Origin: an uncultured Rhodospirillales bacterium | Lineage (GTDB): Bacteria > Pseudomonadota > Alphaproteobacteria > Kiloniellales > Kiloniellaceae | Direction of reading: 5' to 3' | Assembly (NCBI GenBank): GCA_913060675.1 | Contig: CAJXUS010000040.1 | Coordinates: forward strand, 1-37,890 | Length of the DNA: 37,890 nt | Part shown: piece by piece, positions 8,801 to 16,931 of the stretch | How the letters are laid out: each line of letters opens with the position of its first letter | How positions within the stretch are numbered: position 1 is the stretch's first letter | Made by a program: the position numbers and the translations under genes | Notes under the pieces: model-generated | The model's input: the letters and a program-made list of their open reading frames with translations, nothing else | The model's database searches: none | Told to the model about the DNA's origin: nothing

Positions 8801-9116
8801 TGAAGCCAAAACCATGTTGAGTAAAGGTTGTCCCGGTCATAATCATTTGTTTTTTAATCGTGATTTAATTGATGTTTGTTTGCTCGAACGAGATTGGGAT
8901 TCTTGTGAAAACTACTGTTCTCTATTGGAGCTTTATACCAGTAAGGAACCCATGCCTTGGACTGATTTGGTGATTTCCAGGGGAAGATGTCTATCGCGAA
9001 TAGGGCGGGGCGCAAACAAAAATAATGCTTCGCAAGAGTTAGTTGATTTGGAGGCTGAATGTCATCGCTTAGGCATGATTACTCTAGTGCCTATGTTGCA
9101 TCAGGCGGGTAATTAA
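5811..9116 (+). CDS. Zinc-ribbon / class III adenylate-guanylate cyclase / AAA ATPase / TPR signalling protein
   Basis: 1,101 residues, cytoplasmic. Residues 1-50 hold two zinc ribbons (CPKC...CSAC and CSNC...CGEC). Residues 74-255 are a class III nucleotidyl cyclase catalytic domain with both metal aspartates (Asp82 in MFCDLVGST, Asp126 in MGDGVLAYFG) and the Asn204/Arg208 pair (NLAAR), so it looks catalytically competent. A STAND/AAA-type ATPase follows with Walker A GEPGIGKS (304-311) and Walker B IIIVEDVHW, then a helical region with TPR-like repeats to the C-terminus. This architecture is common in alphaproteobacteria, where it is annotated as adenylate cyclase; the input signal is unknown. 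The in-frame ATG at 5811 has only weak GAG upstream, whereas a short overlapping frame at 5788 has a strong GAGGGGGG site. The gene stands alone and ends at a terminator. Confidence 0.9.
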   Translation: MRCPKCNSDNPVNHRFCSACGASLTLTCSNCDFENPPTSKFCGECGKSLDQSDNQVTDRVPSTAEISQSEAEHRHLTVMFCDLVGSTQLSRHMDPEELRRLNLSYQETCARIIKQFDGFVARYMGDGVLAYFGYPKAHEDDAQRAILAGLALVEAMAPLEEKFKQYLDTRLAIRVGIATGNVIVGDLIGEGASQEAAVVGEAPNLAARLQSLAEHNTIYLSKKTQRLTQGQFMFEKLGMKEIRGFEEAQEVWQVLSESDTVSRFEATHKTGITPLIGREQEISLLSERLISARAGNGQVVLISGEPGIGKSRIIEALSLDDLSQGFTKIHIQCSPHHLNSTLHPISEWLIHIAGFERGDTNNQKLKKLEEYLKLNLELSHHGMIDEQLFLLGNFLTIKLPEQRPSLELGDRELKRRTLGLLTNLLLGMGHSEPTIIIVEDVHWIDQTTLELLDGVIDKSPETASLVLVTFRPEFKASWTGQAHVTLLSLNRMSQKNCTKLIENIVDKIEMPEEILAQIVAKTDGIPLFVEELTKTVLESGVVEERQENHLLNQPLPSLAIPDTLQDSLMARLDRLAPVKEILHIGAVIGREFSYDLLSAVAKQSEKNLRESLNKLLESGLVFQRGIAPDATYIFKHALVRDTAYESILSSARQLLHGRVARVLERDFRAIVLSDPAILAYHFEETGSLFEALDYWQKAAEQALTRMGTHEAVEHYRKAIALIPSLGQDDSFVEKELSIHVSYANTLRILDRYEEAHESLQRAEELALTHKKNAELARIHHCRGNVYFPQGEIESCMKQHQLALSCALESKLPDREAQALSGLGDAYYLRCQMPTAHDYFVKSVEICQRHGFERIEAANRLMVAWTAMWAKDLFTAVRLGKEAATFAENVDHKRAEMIARQLLSVAFVDMEQIDDARCEVERVYQISEQLGAGRFTAFSFYHKVKMALAQGDKALAEKEVDEGLKFSRQSSHTFSGPCLLGLKGYLASSSEERLNHWNEAKTMLSKGCPGHNHLFFNRDLIDVCLLERDWDSCENYCSLLELYTSKEPMPWTDLVISRGRCLSRIGRGANKNNASQELVDLEAECHRLGMITLVPMLHQAGN

Positions 9117-9144
9117 ACCCGTTATTTATTGTCATTAAAACTAA

Positions 9145-9178
9145 AAACGCTGATCCCTTGTGAAAGGGATCAACGTTT
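9145..9178. terminator. Bidirectional intrinsic terminator
   Basis: Stem TGATCCCTT (9151-9159) / AAGGGATCA (9164-9172) with a GTGA tetraloop, extended across one mismatch by AAACG / CGTTT. It lies between the converging cyclase (plus) and the iorB-like gene (minus) and can serve both. Confidence 0.85.
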
Positions 9179-9205
9179 AGTTTCAGCAGATCTTATTAAA
9201 ACAAA

Positions 9206-11383
9206 TTAGACCAGTTCAGGCATTCCTTTTGAAAAAGGAAGCTTGGTGATGGTTTTACCCGTTGCAGCAAAAACGGCATTGGCCACGGCAGGTCCGATAG
9301 GTGGGGTGCCGGGTTCTCCAACACCTGTTGGTGCGGCTTCACTTGGGACTATATGGACTGAAATTTCAGGCATTTCATCTATACGAAGCGGTTCATAATC
9401 GTGGAAGTTGGATTGCTCCACGACACCTTCGTCCAATGTCACTTCATTACGTAATATCGCGCCAAGACCAAAGCCGATGCCACCTTCCATTTGGGCTTCG
9501 ACAATACTTGGATTGACGACAATCCCGCAATCAACAGCACACCAGACCTTTTCGACTTTTAGAGCGCCATCGTTATCAAGACTGATTTCTGCAACTTGTG
9601 CCACGACGGAATTGAAGCTTTCATGGACGGCTACGCCACGATATCGGCCTTCTGCAATAGGTCCACCCCAATTCGATTTCTCAGCAGCCAGATTAAGGGC
9701 TGCAAGATGACGAGGATGATCCTTTAACATTGAGCGTCGAAACTCTACCGGGTCACGGCCTGCTTTGCTTGCTAATTGATCAATAAAAGTTTCTGTCGAA
9801 TAGGCTGTGTGGGTTGATCCAACTGATCGCCACCAGAGAACCGGAACCTTTACATCTGTGGTGGTAAGATCGACAGAAATATTTGGAACTTTGTAAGGGA
9901 GGTTTGCTGCACCCTCGACCGAAGTCGCATCAATACCATCTTTGACCAAGAAGCCTTCGAAGGCTGTACTTGTTACAATGGATTGTCCTACGATCCTGTG
10001 TTGCCATCCTACGATGTTTCCTTTGTCATCCAAGCCAGCTTTTAACGTATGATGATAAGCTGGGCGATAACGGCCGCCTTGGATATCATCCTCACGCGTC
10101 CAGACTAGTTTGACGGGAACTTTACCGTCCAGAGCTTTCACGATCATAGCTGCTTCTGAAACCATATCTGAATCAGGCGTTGCACGACGACCAAAGCTAC
10201 CACCTGCAAGGAGAGTATGTATTTGAACCTGCTCTGGCTTTAACTCCAAAATGGTAGCTACGGTATGTTGATCACCCGTTTGAATTTGAGAGCCAGTCCA
10301 TACTTCTGCCCCACTTTCGGTCCGCTCGATCAAGCAATCCAAAGGTTCCATCGGCGCATGAGCAAGGAATGGGAAATCATAACTGGCTTCAATAACTTCT
10401 GTGGCTCCTGCAATTGCAGTTACCGCGTCACCATCGTTGCGTGCTGGTAACCCTGCAGTCTTAGCGAGTTCTTTGTATTCAGCCATGATCTGATCGGTAC
10501 CACGCATCTCCGCATTGGTATCATCCCACTCTACAGAAAGGGTTTCTCGTGCTTTTATCGCTGCCCAGGTGTTTTTGGCCATAACTGCAACACCACGTGG
10601 CGTTGCCAAAGCACCAACAAAGCCTTTGACCTTTTCAGCTTCGGAAGTGTCATAGGACTTAACAATACCTCCAAACCTAGGTGGTCGCTTTACAACAGCG
10701 ATTACCATACCTGGGCGCTTCATATCCAGGGTATATGTGGCTGTGCCATTGGTCTTTCCCGCGATATCTTTTCGCACAACCTTGCCACCAATGAGTTTGA
10801 ACTGATCAAGAGATTTTAAGGTAACGGTTTCTGGAACGGGTTGAATAGCCGCCTGTTCAGCGAGTTCACCAAAGGTGGCTGTTTTACCTGAAACCTTATG
10901 GTGTATAGTTCCGGTGTCTATTGTGACCTCTGCTACAGGAACATTCCATTGGGTTGCGGCAGCTTGAGTAAGCATTGCACGGGCCTTGGCTCCAGCTTCA
11001 CGCAATTGCATCCAGGAATTGGCAATAGCAGTTGATCCACCCGTGCCTTGAAATTTCCCCCAATGCAAGTTGTTGTAACGACTTGCATCTGCTGGAGCTG
11101 CTTCGATCCGGATGTTATCCCAGTTGGCATCAAGTTCTTCAGCAAGAATGGTTGCCAGACCTGTGTGGCTGCCCTGACCAAACTCAATGTGTTTTGCGAT
11201 CACGGTTACTAAATTATCGGTACCAATACGGACAAAAGCATTGGGCATAAAGCCTTTGCTAGAGTTTGCAGCGGCTAGACCTTTTCCTGACATGTGAAAG
11301 CCAACAATAAGCCCGGTCGTAACGCCTGCAGTTCCTTTTAGGAACGAGCGACGTGTAGAGTTTAAAACTGTTTTTGAGTTCAT
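9206..11383 (-). CDS. iorB: Molybdenum hydroxylase large subunit, isoquinoline 1-oxidoreductase beta (IorB) type
   Basis: 725-residue molybdopterin subunit of the xanthine-oxidase superfamily, IorB branch, which hydroxylates N-heterocycles or oxidises aldehydes. It starts with a twin-arginine signal (STRRSFLKG, residues 9-17), so the folded holoenzyme should be exported. The C-terminal [18 protein letters not shown] carries the catalytic Glu (about residue 690), and AGGSFGRRA and [11 protein letters not shown] are typical of the molybdenum-site segments. It follows the 2Fe-2S subunit with a 3-base gap and has GGAGG upstream. The IorB length of about 725 is normal. No cytochrome c electron acceptor gene is adjacent. 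The real substrate cannot be told from the sequence; the ior name reflects family only. Confidence 0.85.
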   Translation of the reverse strand: MNSKTVLNSTRRSFLKGTAGVTTGLIVGFHMSGKGLAAANSSKGFMPNAFVRIGTDNLVTVIAKHIEFGQGSHTGLATILAEELDANWDNIRIEAAPADASRYNNLHWGKFQGTGGSTAIANSWMQLREAGAKARAMLTQAAATQWNVPVAEVTIDTGTIHHKVSGKTATFGELAEQAAIQPVPETVTLKSLDQFKLIGGKVVRKDIAGKTNGTATYTLDMKRPGMVIAVVKRPPRFGGIVKSYDTSEAEKVKGFVGALATPRGVAVMAKNTWAAIKARETLSVEWDDTNAEMRGTDQIMAEYKELAKTAGLPARNDGDAVTAIAGATEVIEASYDFPFLAHAPMEPLDCLIERTESGAEVWTGSQIQTGDQHTVATILELKPEQVQIHTLLAGGSFGRRATPDSDMVSEAAMIVKALDGKVPVKLVWTREDDIQGGRYRPAYHHTLKAGLDDKGNIVGWQHRIVGQSIVTSTAFEGFLVKDGIDATSVEGAANLPYKVPNISVDLTTTDVKVPVLWWRSVGSTHTAYSTETFIDQLASKAGRDPVEFRRSMLKDHPRHLAALNLAAEKSNWGGPIAEGRYRGVAVHESFNSVVAQVAEISLDNDGALKVEKVWCAVDCGIVVNPSIVEAQMEGGIGFGLGAILRNEVTLDEGVVEQSNFHDYEPLRIDEMPEISVHIVPSEAAPTGVGEPGTPPIGPAVANAVFAATGKTITKLPFSKGMPELV

Positions 11384-11386
11384 GAC

Positions 11387-11845
11387 TTAAGCCTCCATCA
11401 GATTAGAAGCATGATGAATGGCTTTGCGTATGCGTACATAGGTGGCGCAACGACAGACGTTCCCGTTCATGGCTTGATCAATTTCGTCATCGCTCGGCTT
11501 TGGGTTCTGTGCGAGCAATGAGGTTGCAGACATGATTTGACCCGATTGACAGTATCCACACTGTGGAACTTCGATTTCCTGCCACGCGGCTTGGATTGCT
11601 TTGGCGGCTTTACCTTCGAGACCTTCTATCGTGGTAATGTTTTGATCCGCTGCATCGCTAAGTGATGTTTGGCAAGACCGCACAGGTTCGCCATCAATAT
11701 GGACGGTACAAGCGCCACACAGGCCTGCGCCACACCCAAATTTGGTACCGGTTAGCCCTATTTCGTCACGAATGACCCAGAGCAGGGGCGTATCCGGATC
11801 GGCATCAACCGATCTTTTTTCGTTGTTTAAGGTGAAAGTGATCAT
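11387..11845 (-). CDS. iorA: 2Fe-2S subunit of molybdenum hydroxylase (IorA type)
   Basis: 152 residues from ATG 11845, with AGGA 9 bases upstream; a TTG start 18 bases earlier is possible. It carries two [2Fe-2S] clusters: plant-type ferredoxin cysteines 38, 43, 46 and 58 (GCGAGLCGAC...C) and the CGYC...CRC set at 96, 99, 131 and 133. It passes electrons from the molybdenum centre of the following gene product to an unknown acceptor. It has no signal peptide, so it probably leaves the cell bound to the TAT-bearing large subunit. It is the first gene of a two-gene operon downstream of an AraC regulator in the same direction. Confidence 0.9.
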   Translation of the reverse strand: MITFTLNNEKRSVDADPDTPLLWVIRDEIGLTGTKFGCGAGLCGACTVHIDGEPVRSCQTSLSDAADQNITTIEGLEGKAAKAIQAAWQEIEVPQCGYCQSGQIMSATSLLAQNPKPSDDEIDQAMNGNVCRCATYVRIRKAIHHASNLMEA

Positions 11846-11983
11846 GGGCGGAGTTCCTGACAATTCCTAAAGTTCGTGGCTTCGCTCTTTTGGGAAGCTG
11901 TGGATATTAACTTAAGAAATATCAGGAGACCTTAATAGGTCAGTTCTTGGGATAGTTTATCAAAATCTTGGGACGAGGGGTGT

Positions 11984-12829
11984 TTATACCCGAACTTCTC
12001 TATATTTTGCGGGGGTAATACCTGTAAGACGGCGGAAAGCTTGAGTAAAATTACTTTGGCTGTTGTAGCCAACTTGATAGGCGATTTCTGCTGTTGAAAG
12101 GCTTGATGACATGAGGAGCGATTTTGCCTGTTCAATCCGGCGTTCTGCTAAGTAACGGTGGGGAGGAAGAGAGGTCAGGTCTTTGAACATTTTGGCAAAA
12201 TGATATCGGCTCATGGCGGAAACACTTGCAAGCTCGTCCAATGTAATGGGCTGGTCTAGGTTATCTTCAATATATTCAATGGCTCGTTTTATGCGTGGAT
12301 CGTTTGTTTGAGAAGAGGTTTCTTCTAACTGCCCATGGGAGCGATATAAATGCGCCGCCAACGCAAGTGTCATAGTATCGCGATAAAGCGCGGAATAGGC
12401 ATCATCTTCCTGGCTTGCTTGATAAAGATTAAGCGCCATATGCAATATGCTGGGATCTTCTAAACAGGTGATCGGAAGATGGGGGATTATCTGTCCTTCG
12501 GGAAGTACGTCTCGTAGAGTTGAAAGAGGCAAGCGAACCCTTAAGCTTCGTGATGTGGTCTCATAACTACAGTTTATGCTTGTTCCTGCAGGTAGAAGCC
12601 ATCCCGTGCCAGTATTATAATTGACAAGGTTTCCAGAAGTATGCCGCTTGGTGACCGGGGCGAGCATAAAATTTAAAGTCAGCTCACTGGTGGAGAATAC
12701 ATAATCGCCCTGTCTTGTCTCATTGACCTCAATTGTCCCGGTGCGCCAGGAATTGGACAAAAATTCAAGTGATCCCAGTTTATCGGTTATTCCTGTATCT
12801 AACATCAAGCTACTCCCCAAAGCTGTCAA
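11984..12829 (-). CDS. AraC-family transcriptional regulator
   Basis: 281 residues. The C-terminal 100 residues contain the two helix-turn-helix motifs of AraC proteins (ITLDELASVSAMSRYHFAKMFK and STAEIAYQVGYNSQSNFTQAFRRLTGITPAKYR). The N-terminal domain is an unassigned ligand-sensing region. It lies 139 bases upstream of the iorAB-like genes on the same strand, with its own intergenic space, and is the likely activator of that oxidoreductase in response to the substrate. This role is inferred from position only. Confidence 0.88.
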   Translation of the reverse strand: MTALGSSLMLDTGITDKLGSLEFLSNSWRTGTIEVNETRQGDYVFSTSELTLNFMLAPVTKRHTSGNLVNYNTGTGWLLPAGTSINCSYETTSRSLRVRLPLSTLRDVLPEGQIIPHLPITCLEDPSILHMALNLYQASQEDDAYSALYRDTMTLALAAHLYRSHGQLEETSSQTNDPRIKRAIEYIEDNLDQPITLDELASVSAMSRYHFAKMFKDLTSLPPHRYLAERRIEQAKSLLMSSSLSTAEIAYQVGYNSQSNFTQAFRRLTGITPAKYREVRV

Positions 12830-12925
12830 TTAAGATAGGAAGAGAAGCGGGGAACTACAACATTCAATGATAAATAAGTCAGCGTGAGCGTTATTAACGG
12901 GCACCAGCTTAATCGGAAATCTCAC

Positions 12926-14839
12926 TTATACCGCACGAATGTTCTCTAAAAATTCGTTGACCTCTTCTCCAAGATCATCAGATTGTTGAGAGAGCTCCTT
13001 TGTAGCACTCAATACATCGTGTGTTGCTTTTCCGGTTTCATCAGTGGCTTTTGTAACGCCAGTTATATGACCACTCACATTTTCTGTGCCCGTTGCGGCC
13101 TCTTGGGTATTACGTGCGATTTCAAGGGTTGCTGCGCCTTGTTCTTCGATTGCAGCAGCAATTGCGGTAGTGATTTCATCAATCTGACCAATGATGTCAG
13201 AAATGTTTTGAATAGAATCCGCGGTTTCTTTGGTTACATTCTGGATGTTATTGACCTGTTCAGATATTTCGTCGGTGGCTTTTGCAGTTTGATTTGCCAA
13301 GTTCTTCACTTCACTGGCGACAACTGCAAAGCCTTTACCAGCATCCCCTGCTCGCGCGGCTTCTATGGTTGCGTTAAGGGCCAAGAGATTGGTTTGTTCC
13401 GCGATATCGGTGATCATACTCATGACATCGCCGATGTGTTGGGCAGCTTTTGAAAGACTGGTAACCATGACATTGCTTTCTTCTGCGCCAGTCACGGCTT
13501 GTTTGGAAATGTCACTTGCGCGTGTCACTTGCGTGTTAATCTCATTGATGGAAGCTGTTAACTCTTCAGAGGCAGATGCTACAGTTTGCACGTTAACGGT
13601 TGCCTGGTCCGCAGAAGTCGCAACAGAACTAGCCAGGGATTGTGACCGCTCAACAATTTTTAAGGTGTCATTTGCAGTTTTTTCCATATTGGTTGATGAA
13701 TTGGATACAGCTTTGAGTGATATCCGAATATGATCGTTGAAATTTTTGATAAGGCCCTCGAGCCTTTCAGTTCGCTCCAGTTTCATTTGTTGTTCGCGTT
13801 CTTGCTCTTTAGCGTGGAGCTCATTTTCGATCATGTTGGATTTAAAAACTTGTACGGCTTGAGCCATTTGACCTAACTCATCTTGGCGGTCAAGGGCAGG
13901 GATCTCTGTCTCGGTGTTACCCTCAGCCAGTAATCCCATTGAGCCTGTCATGGCAATCAAGGGGGAGGTGACAGACTGAACCACAAGCCAAGTTAAAACG
14001 ATGGCAACTAAGATACTGATCGCCAACATCACTATGCTGGCCGTGCTCGCCTTCTGGGCTGCGGCAACAGATATTTTGCTTGCAGCGACTGCATCTGATG
14101 TTGCATTTACTGCAGTAGTTATCTCGGCTACTGCCCCGTTCGCCTCTGAAACGGCTTTTTGTGCTTCGCCAGCTGCTTCGTGAGCTGAGGTGACGGTTTG
14201 TTGTTTAATGGCTTCACTGTCTGCCTGTAATTTTTTAGATAAACTTAAGAGGATGTTTTGAACGATTTCTATATTTGCGCGCCCTTTTGTAACCAGACTG
14301 TTACCAAGAACCCTGTTTTCATCAACGTAGGCATCAACGGCTTCTATTGAAACATCATAGAGTGCGAAGGTGTTTTCCCGCATAGTGGTGATGTCTTCTG
14401 GAGAGGCTATGCCGTCTAACTCTTTGAACAAGCCTTCGAGCTTGTCGCGGGTTTCCTCGGCCATTTCTTCTGACTCGTTTAGCCAACTGACTTCGAGGTC
14501 GCTTAACCAGTATTTTAATTCACCAAAACTACGTAAGGTTTCGGTGGCAAGAGCTAAATTTTTTCCGGCTTGAACATCCTTTTGCAGGAGTTGAGTACCG
14601 TTTTCAAGAGTATTGCTTACGCTCTGTAAAACCGAACTTACATGGCTTACTTTGGTACTGCTTTCTTGTAGGGTCGCACTGATGCCTTCAAGAGTCGTTG
14701 ACCCCTTTTCCATCGTGGTCTGACCGTTGACGATTTCGTTCCTCATAAAAAGGTTAGAGCCTGCGAGCACTAAAAGTAAAATTGAAGACAATAAAAACAA
14801 CCGTGCTTTTATGGTCAATTTGTTCATTAAGTTTTTCAT
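12926..14839 (-). CDS. Methyl-accepting chemotaxis protein
   Basis: 637 residues. Membrane segments lie near residues 13-31 and 267-290, enclosing a periplasmic, mostly helical sensor of about 235 residues that resembles no ligand domain I can name (it may be a helical bundle). A HAMP domain (about 290-343) and a full cytoplasmic signalling domain follow, with the hairpin-tip signature [24 protein letters not shown] (broken here for length: residues 481-504). The C-terminus is [12 protein letters not shown] with no CheB/CheR-tethering pentapeptide. AGGA precedes the start by 7 bases. It lies downstream of a secreted haem protein in the same direction, a possible sensory partner. Confidence 0.93.
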   Translation of the reverse strand: MKNLMNKLTIKARLFLLSSILLLVLAGSNLFMRNEIVNGQTTMEKGSTTLEGISATLQESSTKVSHVSSVLQSVSNTLENGTQLLQKDVQAGKNLALATETLRSFGELKYWLSDLEVSWLNESEEMAEETRDKLEGLFKELDGIASPEDITTMRENTFALYDVSIEAVDAYVDENRVLGNSLVTKGRANIEIVQNILLSLSKKLQADSEAIKQQTVTSAHEAAGEAQKAVSEANGAVAEITTAVNATSDAVAASKISVAAAQKASTASIVMLAISILVAIVLTWLVVQSVTSPLIAMTGSMGLLAEGNTETEIPALDRQDELGQMAQAVQVFKSNMIENELHAKEQEREQQMKLERTERLEGLIKNFNDHIRISLKAVSNSSTNMEKTANDTLKIVERSQSLASSVATSADQATVNVQTVASASEELTASINEINTQVTRASDISKQAVTGAEESNVMVTSLSKAAQHIGDVMSMITDIAEQTNLLALNATIEAARAGDAGKGFAVVASEVKNLANQTAKATDEISEQVNNIQNVTKETADSIQNISDIIGQIDEITTAIAAAIEEQGAATLEIARNTQEAATGTENVSGHITGVTKATDETGKATHDVLSATKELSQQSDDLGEEVNEFLENIRAV

Positions 14840-14888
14840 TCCCGCATCCTAACGCTTACTTTGTGAAGCCTTTTAAATCCTGTCCGTT

Positions 14889-14925
14889 AAGACAAAGAGT
14901 GAGCTTTGCAGCCCCTCTTTGTCTT
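14889..14925. terminator. Hairpin between the haem protein and the chemoreceptor
   Basis: Inverted repeat AAGACAAAGAG (14889-14899) / CTCTTTGTCTT (14915-14925) with a 15-base loop. The T-run (T5) follows on the plus strand, but both neighbours run on the minus strand, where only TTAA follows. It may end or attenuate the DUF3365 transcript before the chemoreceptor gene, or be a two-way terminator. Confidence 0.5.
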
Positions 14926-14945
14926 TTTGTTGTCGGGACAATATT

Positions 14946-15719
14946 TTAATGGAAGATCACGACACTAATCGCGCCCCCAAGTTCTCCAAGTTTACCGCCT
15001 TCTTTTTTACCGCCAGTGATGTCCCGTTCGCCTTTGGGATCACCGTGACAACCCAGGCAGGATTCTCCGTAATACTCTGGGAGAATAAGACGAAAAGCGG
15101 CCTTACCTTTGACATCAGCAGTTTCAGAAAAATGCTGACCTGTTGGGTGATCAGGGGAGCGGAACATCTCTTGAATGATGTTTTGTTCCCATTTGTCCGG
15201 ACGGTTCGCGCGGTTGCGAACGTAATCTTTAGGCGCTGTTAGTTTAATCGTTGCTTTGCCGCCAGCGCTTGTTTTAAAGCGTTGTGTCACCAACCTTGCA
15301 AAAACAGCTGGTAAAAAGCCCTTTAAACCAACACCTTCTTCATTGATTGTCGTCTGTGCTTCATCCATTACTTCTTTAATGGCTAACAATTCAGCATCAA
15401 CAAGTTGACCGTGTAGAGTAGATCTGTCGATCGTGTCGATATCGGTTCCGGTCTTATTCAGGTAATTTTTCTTGGCAGTAGAAATCACCAAATCCGCAGT
15501 AACTCCTTTATCACCGATTTCGGCAGTGTTTATATGCTTTTGTTTATCGGAGATAACGGCCCGTGCTGAACGCAGCAAGGTCGCCACACTAATTGCTATT
15601 TCTTCATCTGTATCTGCGAAGGCAGGAGGGGGAGATAATAAAATAACAATGGTTATGGCAAGAAGGCCAAGAGAGAATACTTTCACGGAATGGAGGTAGC
15701 TTGATGCATAGGCATGCAT
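14946..15719 (-). CDS. Secreted c-type haem protein with DUF3365 (Tll0287-like) domain
   Basis: 257 residues. Residues 1-35 are a Sec signal peptide with a long hydrophobic core and cleavage near AFA-DT. The rest is a DUF3365/Tll0287-like domain, a PAS-like haem-binding fold, with a single c-type haem motif CLGCH at 221-225 near the C-terminus. The GGKKEGGKLGELGGAISVV ending is typical of the family. In other bacteria this domain is often the sensor part of kinases or chemoreceptors; here it is a free periplasmic protein, transcribed just ahead of a chemoreceptor (106-base gap with a hairpin). GGAAGG lies about 9 bases before the start. Redox or gas sensing is plausible but inferred. Confidence 0.82.
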   Translation of the reverse strand: MHAYASSYLHSVKVFSLGLLAITIVILLSPPPAFADTDEEIAISVATLLRSARAVISDKQKHINTAEIGDKGVTADLVISTAKKNYLNKTGTDIDTIDRSTLHGQLVDAELLAIKEVMDEAQTTINEEGVGLKGFLPAVFARLVTQRFKTSAGGKATIKLTAPKDYVRNRANRPDKWEQNIIQEMFRSPDHPTGQHFSETADVKGKAAFRLILPEYYGESCLGCHGDPKGERDITGGKKEGGKLGELGGAISVVIFH

Positions 15720-15795
15720 TTTTCGTCCCTTCCTTTAGACTCTTAATTTTAATTTGCGAATAAATAGGAGTATTCGCACTAAAATTATTTTGAAT

Positions 15796-16005
15796 TTAAA
15801 TATTTAATATTTTCTTACAGTAAATATCATCTATTAATTGTGTAATCAGTTTGGTTGTTATCTTTGCGTGTGATTTTAAATTTAAGTAAACATCATTATT
15901 ATGGTTCATTAAATACATATCATAGTGTTTCTGCATACTGGTGTATGACAAAATATTTATAAATAACTTATGGTTATTTGAAATAGTATGTCCTGCTTGT
16001 AACAT
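15796..16005 (-). pseudogene. Possible degenerate bacteriohaemerythrin
   Basis: A 69-codon AT-rich frame. From residue 20 on, the pattern YT(x)4-H(x)D...LM...HN...NL..H...T..L follows the second half of bacteriohaemerythrins (YTxxHFxxEExLM..H.YP.L..HK.EH..L) with matching spacing between YT and LM, and TISNNHKLF resembles the IDEQHKxLF segment. The helices between are missing, and iron-ligand positions are lost (the final HxxxH is HAKIT). I read it as a shrunken, non-iron-binding remnant. It could also be chance similarity in AT-rich non-coding DNA. The stretch 15,720-16,319 otherwise holds only the remnant and terminators listed next. Confidence 0.3.
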
Positions 16006-16038
16006 TGGTTGCCGTACAAAAGTGTATCAGTATAGGTG

Positions 16039-16073
16039 AAAAAATCTCGCCTTGATTGCAAAACAAGACGAGA
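16039..16073 (-). terminator. Intrinsic terminator, minus strand
   Basis: On the minus strand the stem TCTCGTCTTG / CAAGGCGAGA (10 pairs, one G-U) with a 9-base loop is followed directly by T6. It stands 35 bases after the chemoreceptor remnant at 16109 and is probably the old terminator of that lost gene. Confidence 0.85.
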
Positions 16074-16108
16074 AGGAAGTGGGTAGTTAAAAAACAGGAA
16101 TATTATAG

Positions 16109-16174
16109 TTAAGTGTTTACGGTTCTTAGTTTGCCCATGAATTCACCAACATGACGTTCCAACTGCTCGGCTTT
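16109..16174 (-). pseudogene. Remnant of a chemoreceptor gene (last 21 codons)
   Basis: After an in-frame stop, 21 codons read KAEQLERHVGEFMGKLRTVNT and then TAA. This matches the C-terminus of the intact chemoreceptor in this window ([19 protein letters not shown]) at L, V, EF, R and V with conservative changes between. No start codon or further homology is seen upstream. It is probably the 3' stub of a second, deleted chemoreceptor gene, still followed by its terminator. Confidence 0.5.
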
Positions 16175-16250
16175 TCACCACACTCGTTCTCAAATTACCT
16201 AACCATCTTATTTTATTTGTACTCGTTATTTGATTTTATGAAGAAGAGGT

Positions 16251-16305
16251 GAGTTCCCGAGAGATATAAAAAAGATAATATCTTTAATTTAACCTTCGAG
16301 AACTC
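16251..16305 (-). terminator. Nested hairpin terminator of the cox operon
   Basis: Starting 15 bases after the coxG stop. Outer arms GAGTTCCCGA (16251-16260) / TCGAGAACTC (16296-16305) pair over 10 positions with one G-U on the minus-strand RNA. Inside is AAAGAT-AAT-ATCTTT (16271-16285), which on the minus strand ends in T6. It is well placed to end the eight-gene cox transcript and protect its 3' end. Confidence 0.75.
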
Positions 16306-16319
16306 TGATATTTACTCAG

Positions 16320-16904
16320 CTACCTAACGTAGAGGCCATATCCGGCTAATATGATCACAACAGCTCCTGCATAGAGCCATACTTTTGAGCTCTGAGTCTT
16401 GTCTCGTTCATCTAGTTCTTGGGTCAGAACTTCTGTGGTGTCATTTGTGCTTTGATCTTCTGTACCTGATTCAACAAGCTCGCCAAATTTCCCGAAAAAT
16501 TCCCCCGATAATTTTCGCGCTGTTGAGTCAATCAACCGTGTTCCAAGTTGAGCAAGCTTGCCACCAATATTAACGTTCACGGTGTATTGAAGCAGGGTAC
16601 CATCGATCTCTTCTATAAGTTTGATATCAGCCCCACCCTTGGCAAAACCAGCAGGGCCTCCTTTACCTTCCCCTGTGATGGTATAGCTTTCGGGAGGGTT
16701 AAGATTAGAGAGCTCAACAGCCCCCTTTAGCTTAACCTTCACAGGGCCAACCTTCAGGGAAATCGTTGCGGCCATATCGGTTTCTGAGGTTTTTTCTAAT
16801 GTTTCACAACCAGGAATGCATTGTTGTAAAATTTCTGGATCATTGAGTGCCGCATATACTGTTTCGCGGGACGCATTGATTTTTTGTTCGTCTTTAAGTT
16901 CCAA
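16320..16904 (-). CDS. coxG: CoxG-family CO dehydrogenase membrane-recruitment protein
   Basis: 194 residues. Residues 1-145 form a SRPBCC/START-like domain of the CoxG family (KINASRETVYAALNDPEILQQCIPGC; GEGKGGPAGFAKGGADIKL), followed by a polar linker and one C-terminal membrane helix (about residues 175-192, VWLYAGAVVIILAGYGLYV). CoxG proteins are known to tether CO dehydrogenase to the inner membrane and may shuttle quinone to it. Here the C-terminal anchor fits that role directly. It is the last gene of the cox operon, 27 bases after the mobA-like gene, and is followed by a nested terminator hairpin. Confidence 0.88.
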   Translation of the reverse strand: MELKDEQKINASRETVYAALNDPEILQQCIPGCETLEKTSETDMAATISLKVGPVKVKLKGAVELSNLNPPESYTITGEGKGGPAGFAKGGADIKLIEEIDGTLLQYTVNVNIGGKLAQLGTRLIDSTARKLSGEFFGKFGELVESGTEDQSTNDTTEVLTQELDERDKTQSSKVWLYAGAVVIILAGYGLYVR

Positions 16905-16931
16905 AGAAAAAACTCCTATCGTTTGGAATAA

